NCBI GenBank assembly: GCA_020347585.1
Contig: CP070733.1
Location: 415,851-430,274 of the forward strand
Source of the DNA: Pseudomonadota bacterium
Lineage (GTDB): Bacteria; Pseudomonadota; Gammaproteobacteria; CAMYNG01
Direction: 5' to 3'
DNA length: 14,424 bases
Shown here: piece by piece, positions 13,664 to 14,424 of the stretch
Layout of the letters: each line of letters starts with the position of its first letter
Position numbering within the stretch: the first letter of the stretch is position 1
The notes under the pieces: generated by a model
Database searches by the model: none
What the model saw: the letters and a program-made list of their open reading frames with translations, nothing else
What the model was told of the DNA's origin: nothing
Translations under genes and position numbers: made by a program

Positions 13664-14077
13664 TCAGCGGTTTCCCAGGCGATCTTGCAACAGAGTGTCC
13701 AGGTGATCTTCGATCGCCTCCAGTATGCGATCGACAATGATCAGCGCGTGGGCATGGTATGTATAGAGCTTGCAACGCACCGGCTCGTGCAGTGCGCTGC
13801 GCCCCTTTACCTCAAAATCGGTCCACGCAAACACGGGTATGTCGTTGAGACTTGCGTCGACACAGATCCAGGCGTCGGGTTCGAGGATCACATCCAGATG
13901 ACGCAAGCCGGGAGCGCGAAACGTCAGCGGCCCGTGCAGGCGCAGCAGGCCCCGTCGCACCCGGTTGTAGCGCGACGCGTCCATCCCGAACGGCTGGCCG
14001 CTGTAGCGCGGCAGCTTGTCGATACGTGAGTTCAACGCTTTGGTGTTGGCGTCGTTCCCGGCCACCGGGTCCGGCAT
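13664..14077 (-). CDS. Conserved-looking hypothetical protein, 137 residues
   Basis: I do not recognise a family. The 137-residue protein has a basic N-terminal half (RYNRVRRGLLRLHG), a beta-rich middle (LDVILEPDAWICVDASLNDIPVFAWTDF), and a helical, His/Tyr-containing C-terminus (CKLYTYHAHALIIVDRILEAIEDHLDTLLQDRLGNR). There is no signal peptide or membrane segment, so it is probably cytoplasmic. Alternating hydrophobic and charged residues and the absence of low complexity argue for a real gene. It lies between a small upstream gene and the PAS-LuxR gene, on the same strand. No good ribosome site precedes the ATG at 14077; a shorter version from ATG 13984 (106 residues) is possible. Confidence 0.7.
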   Translation of the reverse strand: MPDPVAGNDANTKALNSRIDKLPRYSGQPFGMDASRYNRVRRGLLRLHGPLTFRAPGLRHLDVILEPDAWICVDASLNDIPVFAWTDFEVKGRSALHEPVRCKLYTYHAHALIIVDRILEAIEDHLDTLLQDRLGNR

Positions 14078-14197
14078 TCACTGAATCAGGTATGATCCAG
14101 CGCCGGGGTAGTTTCCAGGGGGCGGACCCGGGAACCCGCGCCCGGCAGCATCCAGGGCGATGCGTTCAGTTGGCCGGTTTCACCCTGCTGCTGCGCT

Positions 14198-14401
14198 TCA
14201 CGACGCCGCGCCCTCGCCATCACTCGCCGCCAGATCGAACGACACAATCTGGCCCGCCTCGATAGCCTCGACCAGCAAGGCGCCGGGATCCACGCCGGGC
14301 ACCGCGCGCGCCATCCCCTCACACCGTTCGCCGAACGGCAAGGCATCGGCAACGACTTGCAAAAACAGACGCTCTGTATCCGACACACGTTCGATGCGCA
14401 T
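14198..14401 (-). CDS. Hypothetical small protein, 67 residues
   Basis: The 67-residue frame reads MRIERVSDTERLFLQVVADALPFGERCEGMARAVP with a balanced, acidic composition (helical N-terminal half, AIEAGQIVSFDLA near the end), unlike the Arg/Pro-rich antisense frames around it. The ATG at 14401 has AGGGA about six bases upstream. No family is recognised. The gap of 120 bp to the next gene holds nothing I can identify. It may be the last gene of a transcription unit that starts beyond the window. Confidence 0.5.
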   Translation of the reverse strand: MRIERVSDTERLFLQVVADALPFGERCEGMARAVPGVDPGALLVEAIEAGQIVSFDLAASDGEGAAS

Positions 14402-14424
14402 CGTGAGTCCCTGGCGCCATACGA

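Overview
The window is GC-rich, gene-dense DNA that looks like a chromosome segment from a sulfur-oxidising gammaproteobacterium. This rests on gene content only: a SulP-type transporter, an exported two-domain rhodanese, a YeeE/YedE permease next to TusA, and a set of very short TusB/TusC/TusD (DsrH/F/E)-like proteins. I see no rRNA, tRNA, CRISPR array, insertion sequence or phage gene.

Layout. (1) 1-2119: the C-terminal half of a SulP permease with STAS domain (+) converges on an exported rhodanese (-) across a strong bidirectional hairpin terminator. (2) 2120-2479: a divergent control region with a near-palindromic 20-bp box. (3) 2480-4527: a GT2 membrane glycosyltransferase overlapping a radical SAM/SPASM-like protein (+). 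(4) 11502-4556: one long, tightly packed minus-strand operon, in transcription order GT39-like glycosyltransferase, YeeE/YedE permease, TusA, two paralogous membrane-anchored small proteins, FAD oxidoreductase, B12-binding-type radical SAM enzyme. It converges on the GT2/SPASM pair. (5) 14401-11639: a second minus-strand group, in order two unrecognised small proteins, a PAS-LuxR regulator with a cysteine cluster, a TusC-like protein, a control region with a perfect 20-bp palindrome, a TusD-like protein carrying the expected cysteine, and a 56-residue TusB-like protein.

How it may work together (inference). YeeE/YedE brings in thiosulfate or another sulfur species, TusA accepts the sulfane sulfur, the rhodanese acts in the periplasm, and the miniature TusBCD/DsrEFH-like proteins form another relay step. 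The same 20-bp box lies upstream of the rhodanese/GT2 pair and upstream of the TusD-like gene, so these may form one regulon; the adjacent PAS-LuxR protein is a candidate regulator. The unusual part is the packing of the sulfur genes with two radical SAM enzymes, an FAD oxidoreductase, two glycosyltransferases and two paralogous short proteins sharing a C-terminal Tyr-Tyr motif. This could be an undescribed pathway that modifies a lipid, glycan or peptide with or in response to sulfur.

Several starts were moved because Shine-Dalgarno spacing or domain boundaries argue for them (TTG at 2480 and 7722, GTG at 7458 and 11502, internal ATGs at 8233 and 12734). All function calls come from motif recognition by eye, without database searches.
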